In this document: positions 32,437 to 45,900 of the stretch, piece by piece
How the letters are laid out: every line of letters starts with the position of its first letter
Numbering within the stretch: the stretch's first letter is position 1
NCBI GenBank assembly: GCA_907163375.1
Contig: CAJQUW010004437.1
Coordinates: 62,001-126,000 of the forward strand
Direction of reading: 5' to 3'
Origin: Prostheceraeus crozeri
Taxonomy: Eukaryota; Platyhelminthes; Polycladida; Euryleptidae
Length of the DNA: 64,000 nucleotides
Program-made: the position numbers and the translations under genes
The notes under the pieces: generated by a model
Told to the model about the DNA's origin: nothing
Databases searched by the model: none
The model's input: the letters and a program-made list of their open reading frames with translations, nothing else

Positions 32437-32735
32437 CAGTATTGAGGAAAGTCATCTGTAGACCCAAACAGGCAGACAAGGCAGTTTATCCCTGTGGTCG
32501 AAGCCAACTTTTCACAACCAGTTAGAATTCGAGTAGCTGTCTCATCTTGACACATTCCACCCTTTGGATCTGCAATTGTTTCTCCATTATTTCGTGCTTT
32601 GTGTGCCTTTCTGCTTAATGCCTCTTCCTGTGCATCAGCGGTTATCAGAGCTTCCGTCTCCATCTTCAGTTCTATTTCTCTGCCAATTATTATTGGCTCA
32701 ATATGAACTGAAAGTGTGCCGCATCGATCATATCA
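32437..32735 (-). pseudogene. LINE C-terminal fragment
   Basis: Reading the minus strand gives EPIIIGREIELKMETEALIT then ADAQEEALSRKAHKARNNGE, GGMCQDETATRILTGCEKLA. This pattern (ETEALITAAQEQAL, then a C-x2-C...ET..HI..GC.KLA zinc motif) is common after the RT of non-LTR retrotransposons. Here the zinc motif is incomplete: one Cys of the CxxC pair and the His are lost. No RT domain is present upstream, so it is a small relic. Confidence 0.6.
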
Positions 32736-33762
32736 AACAACTTGAAATGAATGCTAACGTCTACTGCTGTGATGTGTCGTTTTCATTGACCAGTTGAAGG
32801 TGAATCTGATGAAGAACAACTATATTGATTATCCACAATCTTTGAATATTGTATGAATGGTTGGTCAACAACTGGTTCTACAGGCTTCACTTTCGGGGGA
32901 AGTCTTTTTCTGCTCTAAATTTGAATGTCTAAATTTGATGTCGTGTGTGTCACTGCAAGGCCGGTGTCACACAGACTAAGGCCTTCAGAACAGACAGACT
33001 TCCATCTTCCATTTGGGATTTCCCTATAATTGCATGTAGAGAAGAATACAACCTATCACACTGAAAAAGTCATTAGCCATAAGGCATCTTCCATCATCCA
33101 TCACGCTGTCACACATGAAAAGTCATAAGTCGTCGTCCATCGGACATAAGGCATGAAATTATGCGGCTGATGAAGTTTTTTCCATCATCTGTCAGGCGTC
33201 AGCCGCGAGACTGTTCTAGAATTAGAGCAACGTGAAGTGACGCTTGAGGAAAGATTTAGGAAGTTGTCATTTGCAAAAAATAAGCTATTTATTAGAAAAC
33301 AGCTCTTTGTTCAGCATGTCGGACGAATGATTCTCATACGATGATGAAAGTCATCCCAGTAGCCATTTATAATAGAATATAATGCTTACTAATTTAAATT
33401 ATTAGTTAAAGTAGTTCTAATGAGGACTTATGGCGTTCTCCAATCCGCAAGTGTACAAAGGCAATGCTAGCGTAACCATTGGATTAATCAGTTCTTAAAA
33501 TAACTCAATGTAGCTTTCTCGTGGCAACGAATTAAAATTGATCAGCTTTGGCCCAATATCTGGTAAAAATGGAAATCTTAAGACTTGTACTAATACCATA
33601 GATTCCAAACACTGCCACATACACGCTCAAAACAGACGTCTAATATACCTTACCGACTGCAGATGCTGATAGTGGAAATAGAATAAGACAATGGTCACCA
33701 TAGGTTAAGGAAATTAAAAAATGGATATTATAAAACAACAGAAAACAAATGAATAGAAATTG

Positions 33763-33962
33763 GAAAAGTGGAGGTAACATATGGAAATGCAACGATGCTA
33801 CTACACCGATTACAAGTGAACTATATCTGACACTACACAAAGTGGATAATGGTAAGAGTGGAAAGTGGAAAGTGGATAATGGAGGTAAACAATAGAACTA
33901 CAATGACATTCTACTACACAGAAAGCAATGAAACTATACACACTATACCTAAGACTACACAT
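33763..33962. repeat. Diverged ~108-bp tandem duplication
   Basis: Two successive copies share gtggaggtaac/ggaggtaaacaa, ctactacac and the ending actacaca. They lie inside the 1.9-kb inverted-repeat element. Confidence 0.4.
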
Positions 33963-34689
33963 GGAAAATACTATTTCTTCACTTGAATTTGTTATCGCCA
34001 GTTTCTTCATCCGTCTATAGTACTTCATGTAATTCCACATTTCTTCTTTGAATTACAATACATCGACCATTACTTCAGCTACCGATTAAGGGATATAAAA
34101 CATAATACTGCAGTCCGTCAGTCATCAGCAGGTACTCGTCTAGTTGTGTTTCGACCCCTAACCTGAACACTCAAACCCAGACGAGCGGGGTCCCACACAT
34201 AGTGGCTGACAAAATACTGAATAGGTAATGATATGTCTTGAAAGATATGTCACAAAGATAAATCAGACATCATTCAATTGTTGCGTTTCCACATGCAAAC
34301 TGATCATGTCATTAAATTCATCCCATCAATAGCATCCTTTTTGCGATCCGCACATGTAAACAAATCCTGTACATCAATCTTTGCCTTTTCGATTCCCACA
34401 AGTAAACAGATCCTGTTCATCCTCGAATCCCATAAAGATGTAATCGCTGTGTGATAAATATGTAATCCGCCTTTACACAAACTTCGCCTCATACATCAAG
34501 ACTTAACAATGGGAGCTCTCTCATCTCCCGTAAGCCACGCTAAGCGCTCTGTATTCACTCTTCACCGCCCTCCATGAATGAGGAAGAGAAGAGCTTAGAC
34601 AGTAGTCACAGCAACGGTTTATAGTAAAAGAAACAGCGCTGACTGAATCGGAAATGGATTTCCCTAGTGTGAGTGCGGTCGGTGGAAGA

Positions 34690-34733
34690 TGGACGATGGA
34701 CGATGGACGATGGACGATGGACGATGGACGATG
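34690..34733 (+). repeat. 7-bp minisatellite (cgatgga)n
   Basis: About six perfect copies of cgatgga. It adjoins the right arm of the 32959-34857 element and explains the local ORFs (DDGRWTMDDGR). Confidence 0.9.
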
Positions 34734-34991
34734 GAATGTGGAAGACGGCAGATGAAATCGTCTCATCACGCCATGTGGAAGACGCCTTTTGAAGAATGTG
34801 CAAATATGCGAGTGACATGGAAGATGGAAGACGCCTTATTCTGTGTGACAGCGGCCTTAACCGCATACTTCTAAAGTAAGCTGAAAAAAAGCTCCGAATG
34901 CAAGTCACTAGTCATGAAAACTAGAGGACCTCGAATGTTAGTAAACATCTGGAGCAACATCAGGGGCCCAACATTGTCAATCATCTTTATA

Positions 34992-35269
34992 TTTGGCTTG
35001 TCTAATAAGTTCCCGCAGTGGACACATTTTGCGCGAACGACAAAGTTGTTGAATTTAAGTCATTTTATTCTTAGAAATCCTGATCACTATGCCCTTTCAT
35101 AGCCGAAAACCAGCGGTCTAGCTGATGTCTTTGAAACTTTGCATTTTTCAACTTACTTCACAAAACTCGCGTTAAAGAAGTTGCAAAGACATCAGCTAGA
35201 CCGTTGGTTTGTTTTAGGCTATAGATATATATATATAATGAGATATATTATATATATATATATATATAT

Positions 35270-35311
<42 letters not shown>

Positions 35312-35420
35312 ATTATATAATATATATGATAAGGATTTCTGAGAATAATACTAATTATATTCAATAGCATGTCGCTTGCGTAACATATGCTCAGTGCGGA
35401 AACTTATTAGACAGGCCAAA
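34992..35420. mobile_element. TA-flanked mariner-type MITE with nested hairpin
   Basis: The 429-bp element starts tttggcttgtctaataagtt and ends with the reverse complement of tttggcctgtctaataagtt, flanked by TA (34990-34991 and 35421-35422). Terminal repeats continue inwards for about 110 bp (cttagaaatcctgatc / ctcagaaatccttatc). Inside, a second hairpin (aaccagcggtctagctgatg at 35108-35127 with its inverse at 35186-35208) and a long TA microsatellite follow. Ends and TA target fit Tc1/mariner mobilisation. There is no coding capacity. Confidence 0.85.
35221..35329. repeat. (TA)n microsatellite
   Basis: Nearly uninterrupted TA dinucleotides within the MITE. Confidence 0.95.
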
Positions 35421-35422
35421 TA

Positions 35423-38400
35423 TTAATTGATACATTGTCGTAATATTCGTGGTTCACGTAGCATTAGAAGTTAATCTGTGTGGCTTAGCATCTCAAGTCC
35501 CTTTTCTATGCTACAACTTTGAAACTCAAAACGTTTAAATCAGTAGGAAGTAGCATTAGGATCGTGCAGTTTACAGTGAGACATCCTAAAACTTAGACAG
35601 GTTTCGCTATATTAAACATTTATAATGTGTTTTGGTCATCCTTTATTTTTAGTTCGGATCTCTAAGTTTTGATATAACTTCATTGTAAGTGCAATCAAAT
35701 AAGCTTTATGAGCTATGTACGGAATATCCACTACTCACAATAGTCGCTGATATGGGGATGTGCACATGCATCCAAAATTTCGTCTCCACATCAACTCTGA
35801 TAAATACATGCCTTTTATTGTGATCAAGTGTTATTATTAAAGTTTTCTATAGAACTATTTCTCTTGTTTTGCGGATAAATCAATTCTTCGATCAATTTAT
35901 GAAATGCAAACGAATTTTCTGAAACACAAATGTTATGTTTCTTCTGGATGAAAATCCTATTTTCTGAAATACAAATACAGTAGTCTGAAGTAGAAATCCT
36001 AACTCCTCATTGAAGTCTTAACTTCTGAACTCTTTCCGAAACGCCATGCAAAAATGTGTAGATTAGCATGCGAGCCAGCACATTTGGATCCCATTCCACA
36101 AATTCCCCATCCTGATATTTGCGTCTTCAAATATAAAAATGTTTATGTGTCATCCAAGATTAGACTGAGTCCTTGCAAAATGAAATTATTACTTATTCGA
36201 TTCAGCAACCTCTATTCTCAACATGTGGAGAATACTTGCACATAGATTGATCGTGAAATCATCAGTATCATTGTAAAAGTTCAGATGCTATAGCTATTTT
36301 TCGGAAAACGACATATTACAAGGTCGGTTGTTCTGCTGATGCATACCTTTGCCCGTGTACATATTGCTTTTGAAATTAACAAACACGCCATCTATTAATT
36401 TAATCCATATTCAATATTTCAAGGAAAAAAACCTTACTCTTGCATCATAGCTTGGCATCATTCGTCATAGTGAAGCCATGAATCAACACCGAGTAGTGAC
36501 CCAATGATCTTCCATTAACAACGCTTTGAATGATTTGTGATCCGAAACAGTATATGATGAGTCTATGGCATTCCTTTTGTTCCTCACGACTGTTTTTTAG
36601 TGACCCAGAATTTAATGAAACCACACGGTCCCTGTGATTAATCAAAAAAATGGACACATTTCCAATTATTGTTTATTGTGTGCAAGCCGACTATCAGAAG
36701 TCGCATCCGGCACGCTAACATCCCGTTTTTAAGTTTTTCATTCTGCCTTTTCATTTGCAATCTGAAAACGTCATTGCTAATTTTGTTTTGCATAACTATG
36801 CGAAGATTTTGCAGAATCTATTTAGCGTCGGCTTCTATTGATGTCCACCATAATTATTTGACACCATTGAATGCACTTGGCATTGAGAGGAAACTAGCTC
36901 ATACGGCAGGCAGTTCTATTTGCGAAACCGCTGATATCCAACTGCCAGCCAATATCAGTCATTATAATTATCATCTATATTACTCTTGACTCATTTTTTG
37001 AGATTATTATATAAATGATAAAATAATGCAGCATATTATTCTGATAATTACTCCTTAGGATTCCATTATTTTCGAATCTTTTCATCTGACCATCCTGAAT
37101 GTGAAGAACTTCTAATCATTATTTACGTTGTGGATCTATTAAGCATTATTGAATAATATGTACATTTAGGACCTGTTTTCGGATATTTTCTCGTCCTCCC
37201 CCCCCCACCAGTGCCGCAGGCACGTCCTCTTTATGAGAGATGGCAATGGGAGCATCTTAGCCACTGGGAAACTGAAGCCGAAGACCCTGATGACTCACAT
37301 GTGACGTCACAAATTGCAAAGTCGCACTTATGCGTACTTGTTGTAACTGTCGTCGCATCAATTATCCATTTCGCAAACCAGGTCCCTGATAAGCCATCTG
37401 GAGCGACCGGTCAGAAACACTGTTATGCAAACAAATCTCTGACAATTGGCTCCATAGAGAATTATCGAATGCCTCCAGTAATGGGGAAAATCCAGTGTAA
37501 GAATGACTCGATTACTCTGAAGTTTTGAATGGCTCAGGTGGTCTCATCCAAACTGAACATAGACTTCGAGTGATGAAACTGACAAGGCAGTGAGAGCCAA
37601 AAAGTGATTTAAGTGCATGTGAATACCACAATTATGTTCACAGATTTTACGCAGATTTTGAGGACAAGAAAAATATACCATGTAGTATTTAGCATGATCT
37701 TTCATTGGTGAGTTGATAAACACTGGAAACATATAGACAAAATGTTTCACTGTTTGTTGTTCTATATATTCCAATCAATAGGAAGATTCGTGTAATTTCA
37801 TTCAGCTGATTCCATATGAAATATGGCTATGCTTGTTTATATGTCGCTTTGTCTTTGATGCAGAATGGAACTCGTTTTAAAGTGAATGTTTAAATTTACT
37901 GGAACATGTCCTAAATTGAATGGGACAGGTAATGTGACTGGTAAAGTCAATTGACCGGTACAGACAAGTACCGTAAAGCACAGTAAAGTGATGTGTTGTA
38001 TCTATGTGATTGATATATCGCATTATTGATAAGAAATATTGTTTGTAAGCATTGGCGTCGCGTGCTCCCTGACCATAGGCCTTCATTCGGCATTGGGATA
38101 CTATTTCTAGACAAAGCACTTTTATGTCACAACATTAATTTTCATAAAAGCTGAATTTTTAATAGCAATTTTCCGAACATTTTTTAAGGTCAAGTGAAAG
38201 TGCACATGAGAAGTGATTGCTCATGTCACTTAACCGCCTTACTCAAGTAGCTGAGATCACTATATCCCCTCTCTGTCCAGACCACATTTTCTCAGAAAAA
38301 AGCAGGCAAGGCCAACAGTTTCTTGAATTTCTCATGGCCGGTCAGCCACTCACATGATTGAAATTTTTATACATTAAAATGTCTTGTGTATTTCTTGTTT

Positions 38401-38940
38401 CTTTCTTTGTGAGTACTTTCAATTTCATATCAGGTGTTGGCCTACCTTGCTTGACGACTGTCATCTTTTCAGTATATTCACTTTGGACGAAAGGCATGGT
38501 TATGATCTCATCTGCAGCACTAAACATAGCGTCACATCAATATCGTAAAAACAAATTATGGAATTCTACCGAATCTGGGTGTTCGAGTCAGATGCATTAC
38601 TCCGCATTCATTGTAGAACGCTCATCATCTGATCGCATTCTTGTCTTAACGTCATCCATCTGCCACTGTTGACGTATTGGCTTCTCTCACATTAAGCGAA
38701 GCCAGGAACAATTGGGTTGCGCTTCCCTTACTATATTTAGGTACCACTCCTCGATCAAAAATTGTGTAGAATTTCATTGCAAAAATTGGAGAAGGCAAAG
38801 CATCATGTCTATCGGGAAAGCCAATATTGGCGCGTGCGCTTACTGCCTCACACGCACACAACTCTCTTTCGCTGTCTGAACATCAGTGCTCCGTCTGAAC
38901 ACACGACTAGCTTGAGTGTCTAATTGTTCGAAGAAAGCAG
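35423..38940. other. Mostly unique spacer
   Basis: No transposon or conserved gene is recognised, apart from a weak exon candidate at 37210-37300. ORFs at 36054, 36669 and 38358 have AT-driven composition. Confidence 0.4.
37210..37304 (+). CDS. Possible terminal exon (weak)
   Basis: A pyrimidine-rich tract with ccccccccaccag ending at about 37210 resembles a splice acceptor. The frame that follows (CRRHVLFMRDGNG, then SILATGKLKPKTLMTHM, stop TGA at about 37302) has balanced composition and higher GC than the surroundings. The overlapping ORF 37211-37528 is a different frame. No family is recognised, and no upstream exon could be linked. It may be coincidence. Confidence 0.2.
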
Positions 38941-38949
38941 CTGTGATTC

Positions 38950-40330
38950 AAGCACGTGCTGCAAAACTGTTCACTCTTGAGGTTGAGCGTCTGATTTTGA
39001 GACGGAAGCTATCACGAGAAGCTATCGAATTTAAATGAATGATGACACTTATCATTTTTATAAATGTTCGTAAATAATTTTTGAGGATGCGCCGAAGGCC
39101 TCGCAGGTACGGAGAAGACGCCACTGTTTGTAAGGTTTCCAGTATTAACCCATTCGATCGAAATCGAAAGACTGTCTCAGAATAACAAAACTTGCTTTCA
39201 TTTAAATAAACTGTTTTGATAAATCTCCTTTGGGATTTCTTTTCTATTTGCTTGCAAAGTTCCCACAAGCGTTTCATTTTGTTGTTGGAGCTGTTTAACA
39301 AATGATTGGCATATAAAGAAGTTGTCGGTAGTAACATCAATTCCAGGCTTCAAGTTGCTAACTACAGTAAGCTCTCCGAGAGCAACATGTAATTGATCTG
39401 GCTCTGCACAGCGGAGTGCAAGGATATTCATTCAACACGTAATATGTTGCGAATCTGAGCAGAGCCACAATTTCATCCCAAACTTCCCCGGTTTTGCATG
39501 AAAGCACTGGATGAATCCACGACTTGATCCAAGACTCAGTAACTGATTATCGACGGTGAGACTTTTTTTAGGTCGATATGATTTTCAGCAAAATAAAGCG
39601 ACCCCAAATCGTATAGGAGAAAATCGATCCAGATGACGACGCGTTGTCTTCTGTTATTCTTAATTAACGTCATAACGCAGTAACCCCATGATATTTTATC
39701 ATCGATTCCTGGTAATAGTCTCTTTGAATAAGGCCCGCTCAGTTTCCTCGCTCCAGAAGCTAGACACCGGCTCATTCCGTCCGCTCGTTGCTCTAGGTAG
39801 CTAGGTATATGCCTATGAAAGCTTTCAGTTCGATGATATTCAAGTTGAGGTTACTTTGTTTTGTCCATGAGAAGCAACATCGTTTATGCATTTTACAATT
39901 TCATCAGGATTTCTGGAGTCCAAAAGTCCAATAAATGTGTCACTGATGGTGTCAGATCTTTGCAAAATACATTGTGTGCTCTATGTATTGTCTGGGACCA
40001 CTTCGTCGAATTACGTATTGTGGGGCAGTTCTCGTTGTTCTCGTTGTTCTCGTTGTAGAGATTCCTGCTGCCAATTAGTTTCATCCCTTGACACCAGGTG
40101 ATTTGTTGTTGCAGAAAAGACAGGATTTCAACGTCCATAGGCTCGGACCGGTCAGGTCATCAGCGTCCGAAGTTCCGGCTGTTTCATTGTCGATCGTAGC
40201 TATCTCCTTGTCGTCGGTCGATTCATCATAGTCCATTTCCATATCAGCGTCCGATTGCATTTTATAATCATTATGGTCAGAATTATCAGAATCTTCGTTG
40301 CGTAGTTGTAGTCGTCCAAAAGATTACTCA
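38950..40330 (-). pseudogene. Decayed piggyBac transposase relic
   Basis: The minus strand shows, in order, an acidic N-terminal stretch (40310-40140: DSDNSDHNDY, DADMEMDYDESTDD), a degenerate middle, and a clear second catalytic block at 39431-39198: LKPGIDVTTDNFF, then KQLQQQNETLVGTLQANRKE and IPKEI. VTTDNFF carries the second catalytic D. The first D and the GGVD block are not recognisable, and frames change repeatedly. It is an old copy unrelated in sequence to the better preserved one at 47.6-49.6 kb. Confidence 0.8.
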
Positions 40331-40339
40331 GGGGTAAAT

Positions 40340-42899
40340 CAACGATTATGCATGGATGAATAATGAAAAAAATAGGTTACACATCCACAGATAATTGACA
40401 TTCGAATATGAATCACTTTGCATTGCATGACTGCACGCGTGTGGAATCAGACAGTTTCTACCAAACGTGTGCAGTTCATCTTCTCCGCTGTAGATCTGTG
40501 TTTTGAAATCATCGAATTGCCCGTTGTGACGTGGAATAAGCTCACTCAAATGCGATTCCAAGCATCACAAACAAAGCAGCCGTTAAGTTGATAGCTATTT
40601 CCAGTTCATTAGTTACCGGTCAATTGACCAGCTTTGTAGTTTTAGTAAACGTCGTCTTGATGACTATGTTACGAACGATACAGATAAAACATTTAAATGT
40701 TGTTATACATATAAACAAGTTGGGAATGTACTATGAAATTTAAATTCAGCATTTTTTTATTTAACAATACAACAGTAAAACCGATCAAACGATCAACTGA
40801 CCGGCTTGGGAGTTCTGGTTTTAACATATATTTCAGTAAAAAGTCGTAATTAATTAACTCTAAGAGAAAAAGCCAGCAAGATGGGCACTTGCAGCTCTTG
40901 ATGAGTCTCCTGGTGAACAAGCTACATCTTAAGAAATGGCATAGTTAGTGCCTTTCCTAAAACTTTTCATCGTCCAATGAACTTCGTGGCTGCCTAGGGA
41001 TTTACAGTTGATGGCAAAAATTGAACAACATTGTTGTATTCTTAACTGCTTTTGAAAGATTGAAATTAATGAGATGACGCGATACTGAGGTCACAGCTTA
41101 TCACCGAAAGACCAAGTGATAGCTCTTTCTTAAAATTATTTGCCTTTATGGACATCTGATCTTTCTTCATAAGATGAAATGTAGCACAAGCTGAAGCATC
41201 AGTTATATTGAAGAACATCAGAAGTGCAACATTAGACGTTTGCGCTACAGTCTCACACTCTCAAATACGCTCAGAGCGCCAGCTGTCAGCGCGCGTAACT
41301 GCAGGATCCTCAAGTAATCACACATGCGATGGAGATGCGTTACACTCACAGCTAATCAGATATTTGTGTCGGTATGTGGCAGTTGGAGAGCATGAGCTTA
41401 GCTCCGAAGTTCGACTTGTCTTCTGTCGCTTCAATCGCCAGTCAATCAGCCAGTGATATTCAATGACATACTTATTCAAGTCATTGATGATATTATGCCT
41501 TTGTCGGTGATTTCATCAATCAGTGGCTATTTCTACACCGTCCAGTTTTCCAAAGGGATTATGCGGATACCAAACTATCGTACAAGCACTTAATGACGGT
41601 GAAATAAAAACTGGGAAAGAACATGAGGAGGCACGCAAAGAACATTTTAGCAGCCCTACATTTGAAACATGTAAGTGATTGACAGGCTATAATATACTAA
41701 CAGACTCTTGCGCTGGCGAGAGCTTCATCGATAGTAAAAGTTCTCCATATTAATCTCAGCTCCTTGACCAAGGCGACCAAGCGTCATCTGAGAAATCAAC
41801 ATCGGATTTTCATTGCCATTTGACGTTTAAAATCTTTGGAAAACATAATAGAATTGACGAGCAATCAGATTAGGATTGTATGCTCATCATGAGGCTGTTC
41901 AGAAAGAAAGGCTACCACATTCAGTTGGACTTAAAATGAATCATAATTCACAAACACTATAGTCAATGTAGGGTAGTTTATGAACTTCAGTGGAACTTTC
42001 ATTTAAATATCAGCTTTTTATTTTTCGTGTTGCTTCATTTTCATTTCCTTCTGTAGTCGTACTTGCCAGTATCATTTGAAAATACATGCACCTGTACAAG
42101 TACGTTTGAAAATTCATTGAAATGAAGATAGTGTCAAATTAATTGTTTGAATACCATGCTGTTCATGCTGTCTGTTGCAGAAATGGGAATCCATTATGGA
42201 GCGAAGGCCAATTGTCAGGGAACGCACTTCGCAACGGGGGGCAAAAATCAGACCTTAAGAGCAAAATTCTATAAGATGATCTTTGATTTTTAATTAATAC
42301 TGAAGTAAACATCATCTGATGAACTTCACAAATATGTAAATGTACGCAAACTACATTTAGACAATTCATGAAGTGAAAGACAATAACTCCAAAAAATCAA
42401 TGATCCATTCATTTTCATCTTCAGATTTGGCAACAAAGACTCGCAATATGAACAATATTTCCTATATATCATCAAAAAAAAAGAGAAAGTGCAGATCTCA
42501 GTTGAAACTGACTGCTATTTTGGATGCAGAATTGGCAATTTGTTAATTGCAAAAGTCAATCGAAGAGAAAACACTTTGAAAAATTGAAATAGCTTCATCT
42601 AAAAGATAACGCTAAACTTCTGCAAACTCCAATCTACTCTTTCATGCTATAAGAGCCAATAACAAGAGAAAAGGATTTGTGAAAATTTGATGAAGAATTC
42701 GCGCCTGTCGATGTACCTACTGTCAATGTGCCCATCATACTCGTAGAGTGATAATTTCTATAACGAATGGTGTATCGCACAGCTATCACACTGGAATTTA
42801 AATCATTTTTTAGTTCTGGACACTACAAACTGTCAGTTGCCAAATGAAATAAATTTCGGTGCGAAACCAACTCATCAAAAAAAGTAACATTTCCCGACT
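40340..42899. other. Unique AT-rich spacer
   Basis: No gene, RNA gene or repeat pair recognised. ORFs at 40693-40920 and 41208-41456 lack family features. Confidence 0.4.
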
Positions 42900-42955
42900 G
42901 AAGATGGTTTGGCTCTTTGGCAAGGAGACCGTGTTCATCTCGTAGCGACTGCCTG

Positions 42956-45900
42956 CACTGTAAATCGCTGGACACGAAAATTACATACAAACATATGCCA
43001 AATTCACATGCAATTTGAAACTAACATTTGATACGAGATTCTCGTATGTTTACAGAGATCTGGTATGTTTTTCATACGAAAACATGCTTTTTTCGTATAT
43101 GGGACGCAATCTAGTAAACACCACCCTTGACGATTTTTGCTGTTCTGAGATAGAGCCGATCTAAGTAAATTTGGTCAAAATTTGACAATTTTCTTTTATT
43201 TCATTTTCTGATTGTTGGTATCATTCTCCTCCTACTCTGACTGAAATATTGAGCTTGTGCGCAATCTACAAAGGCAAAAGAACAAAGTTTAAAAAAAGCA
43301 CATTTTTGATATTTGACTACTTTTTGCAATTATATTTTTTTGGTGTAAGTGTGTCGTGATATACTTTCACCATTTGCATCTACATTCTTTTTGTGATATG
43401 CTAATTGCCGTTATTTTTCGTGCTACCTAATATTTGGCGTGTGTTTGAATTCAATCTATTCCAGTATGGATTCTCTTGAAGGTGAAGACGTATTATTTGG
43501 TTCGGCTGAAGTTTTAGAAGAATTCATGGAATCTACAGTCGATGCCGCTCCAATTTCTCCAAAAGAAGAATCTGCCGAGTTGGACCAGATCTTACAAGAA
43601 GTAAATCGTAAGCTAAATACGAGAATTTTCTTATGTAATGCGATCATACCAGTGATTAGCTGAAAGTGAAACAAGAGTGGTGTTTAATAGATTTTTCTTA
43701 TTTCTTTACAATACAAATTAAACCCAGCTTAATCATAAAAATTGAACAAAATGCCATCGCAGAACGATTAGAGATGGGGACTTCGCGGTTTCCTCGACTT
43801 GAGAACAGTTTTTTAAATTTTAAACGAAGGGTGGTGTTTAATAGATTTTTGAATGTTGATCATATCAATGTTGAATGATAACATGTACCACTTTGATAAA
43901 TTTTCTCGTCTTCCTTTATCTAATAGATACATTTTTCATTTCAGAGCTTGACGACAATGCTCTTTTTTGGGAGTAATTGAATATCCTAGCTCTCAAGAGC
44001 CAACTTCTCCAACCAATCCTGAATCCGAAATGGATGGTGATAGAGAGGTGATCCAAAGGAAGATGCTCAACGGATGTGGCTGCAAGAACGTTAATCATTT
44101 TGACCCTTTGACTGTTGATGATATATTTACTCTCAGGTTAAATCTGAGATCAATGACATTCAATGATAGAAGTTTATGCATACTAGCCATGTTGCACACC
44201 ATGAAGTCTTTTGCTGTTGGAAAACGAGTTAACACCTATCCAGTCAACGGCATACCAGTTTGTCGCCATGCATGGGCCTTTGCCCACAACACTGATATTT
44301 ACTTGCTGAAGAAATTAACTCAAGAGTTCCCAAAGTTCCCAGAGTTCAAAGCTCGTTCCCAGAGCTCATAGGAATACTTCCAAAATTCCTCAGCGAACAA
44401 CAGGACCCCCGCTAACTACCGATGATGTGTTTTCAGTTGTCAACTTCCTAGACAACATCGCAGCTCGCTTTGGGATTCCTCATCCAGCATCAGAGGTGAT
44501 ATTCATCCAGGCAAATGTCACTCATAAGAAGGTGGCTGTTTTCTATAATGTCAATGCTTTAACGCCAATTTCCTTGTCGAGTTTTTGTCGCATCTGGAGA
44601 GCTTATCGTCCGAATATTAAACGGATGAACCCCCGATCCGATGTTTGTGATGTTTGTGAAGCTTTTAGACAAAAGATAAAAAGCTTGAAAGGAAAATCTA
44701 TTGATGACGAAGACGATTTTGCAATTCATGATGCGGAGATAGATCAAGTGAACGAAGATTTCAAGGCTCATTTGAAAGCAGCTGAAGAATGTAGACCAAT
44801 GCACGAAGAGTGGAGAACGAGGAGTTCAACCCCCGTCTTAACGATCGATTTTGCTCAGAGTGTGCACCTGCCGAATTATGCTAGACAGGTCGGACCTCTA
44901 TTCTACGTTGTACCCTTGCGGGTCAACTTGCTTGGTATACTCCATGAGCAAGGCCCTATTCAACATAACTTTATCATCGATGAAGGATCGACTCCCGGGA
45001 CCGATAATGGCTTCTGTCACAGTGTCAATGTTATTCTCACCTGTCTGAAAAATGTTCTTGACACCAAAATCTCTTTGGAAGACACACTCCGCTTACAAAT
45101 GGATAACTGCGCGGGTCAGAATAAAAATCGCTTCGTTATGTGGTTTCTCGTTGGTTCAACATCGAACACTGAAATCCATTGAAGTTGCTTTCATGCTCAA
45201 GGGGCATACCAGATGCAGAGTCGACTCATACTTTGGAAACATTAAAAAGAGATTAAGAGAAACTGATGTGGCGTCAATAGATGAGCTAGAGTTGTGCATC
45301 TCACGTAGTGTCTCTGCAAATGAATGTACATCTATTGAGTCAGGAACCTGGACTGATTGGCGAACATTCTGCACAGACAACAAATTGGGCAACATTCCGA
45401 ATATTTCCAAGCTTCAACACTTGGTGTTGAAGAAAGAGAACAACGGATTCACTGACATGTCACGAGAAACCTGATGACCATGGTAAAAAAAGTAAACCTT
45501 CGATTACCTGAAGTTTGGTGTCCCCCGAAAGCTGTATCTTCACCAGGTCTCTCATTGCAAAGATTTAACTATTTGATGGCAAAAGCTTTTCCACATTTAC
45601 AAGAGAATGATAAGCCGTGTTTCAGAGAATTTCTGTGCAGCAGGTTGCGGAAATACCAGTGCGTTGAAATTGTAGACAAAATGGTAATTTGAGACTCTTT
45701 TTGCCAAGACGTAAACGTCATAGTTCATGCAGTGTTATGTTTATCACAGCGTTTATGTGCATTGTAATTCAATAAAATGTGATTTTCAGTAATCATTTGA
45801 GAAGTTTTTGTTTTTAACAATAAAGAGTTTTGAAAATTAAGGTGAAAATTAGAATCTAATATGTTTAAAATAACTTTCCAAAGTAAAATTCGTCTTTCAC

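Larger units (their letters stand above)
32959..34857. mobile_element. ~1.9-kb inverted-repeat element, non-autonomous
   Basis: The left end aaggccggtgtcacacagac and the reverse complement of the right end (ttaaggccgctgtcacacag at about 34857) match for about 50 bp, including ataaggc and cttccatcttccat words. Subterminal ccatc/gatgg repeats occur on both sides, including a (cgatgga)n run at 34690-34733. There is no transposase. TSD is uncertain: right flank TTAA, left flank gcaa. A TATA-like gggatataaaaca (about 34090) inside may be a promoter of an unrelated insertion. Confidence 0.6.

Noticed and set aside
34689-34908. ORFs rich in DDGRWTM or HRPSSIV
   Set aside because: They are translations of the 7-bp cgatgga minisatellite.
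39146-39160. TTAACCCATTC as a terminus of the same piggyBac-like family
   Set aside because: It lies within the coding part of a decayed piggyBac gene and has no partner; probably chance.
40022-40058. Short ctcgttgtt repeats as a regulatory array
   Set aside because: Three copies of a 9-bp word within low-complexity DNA; no further support.
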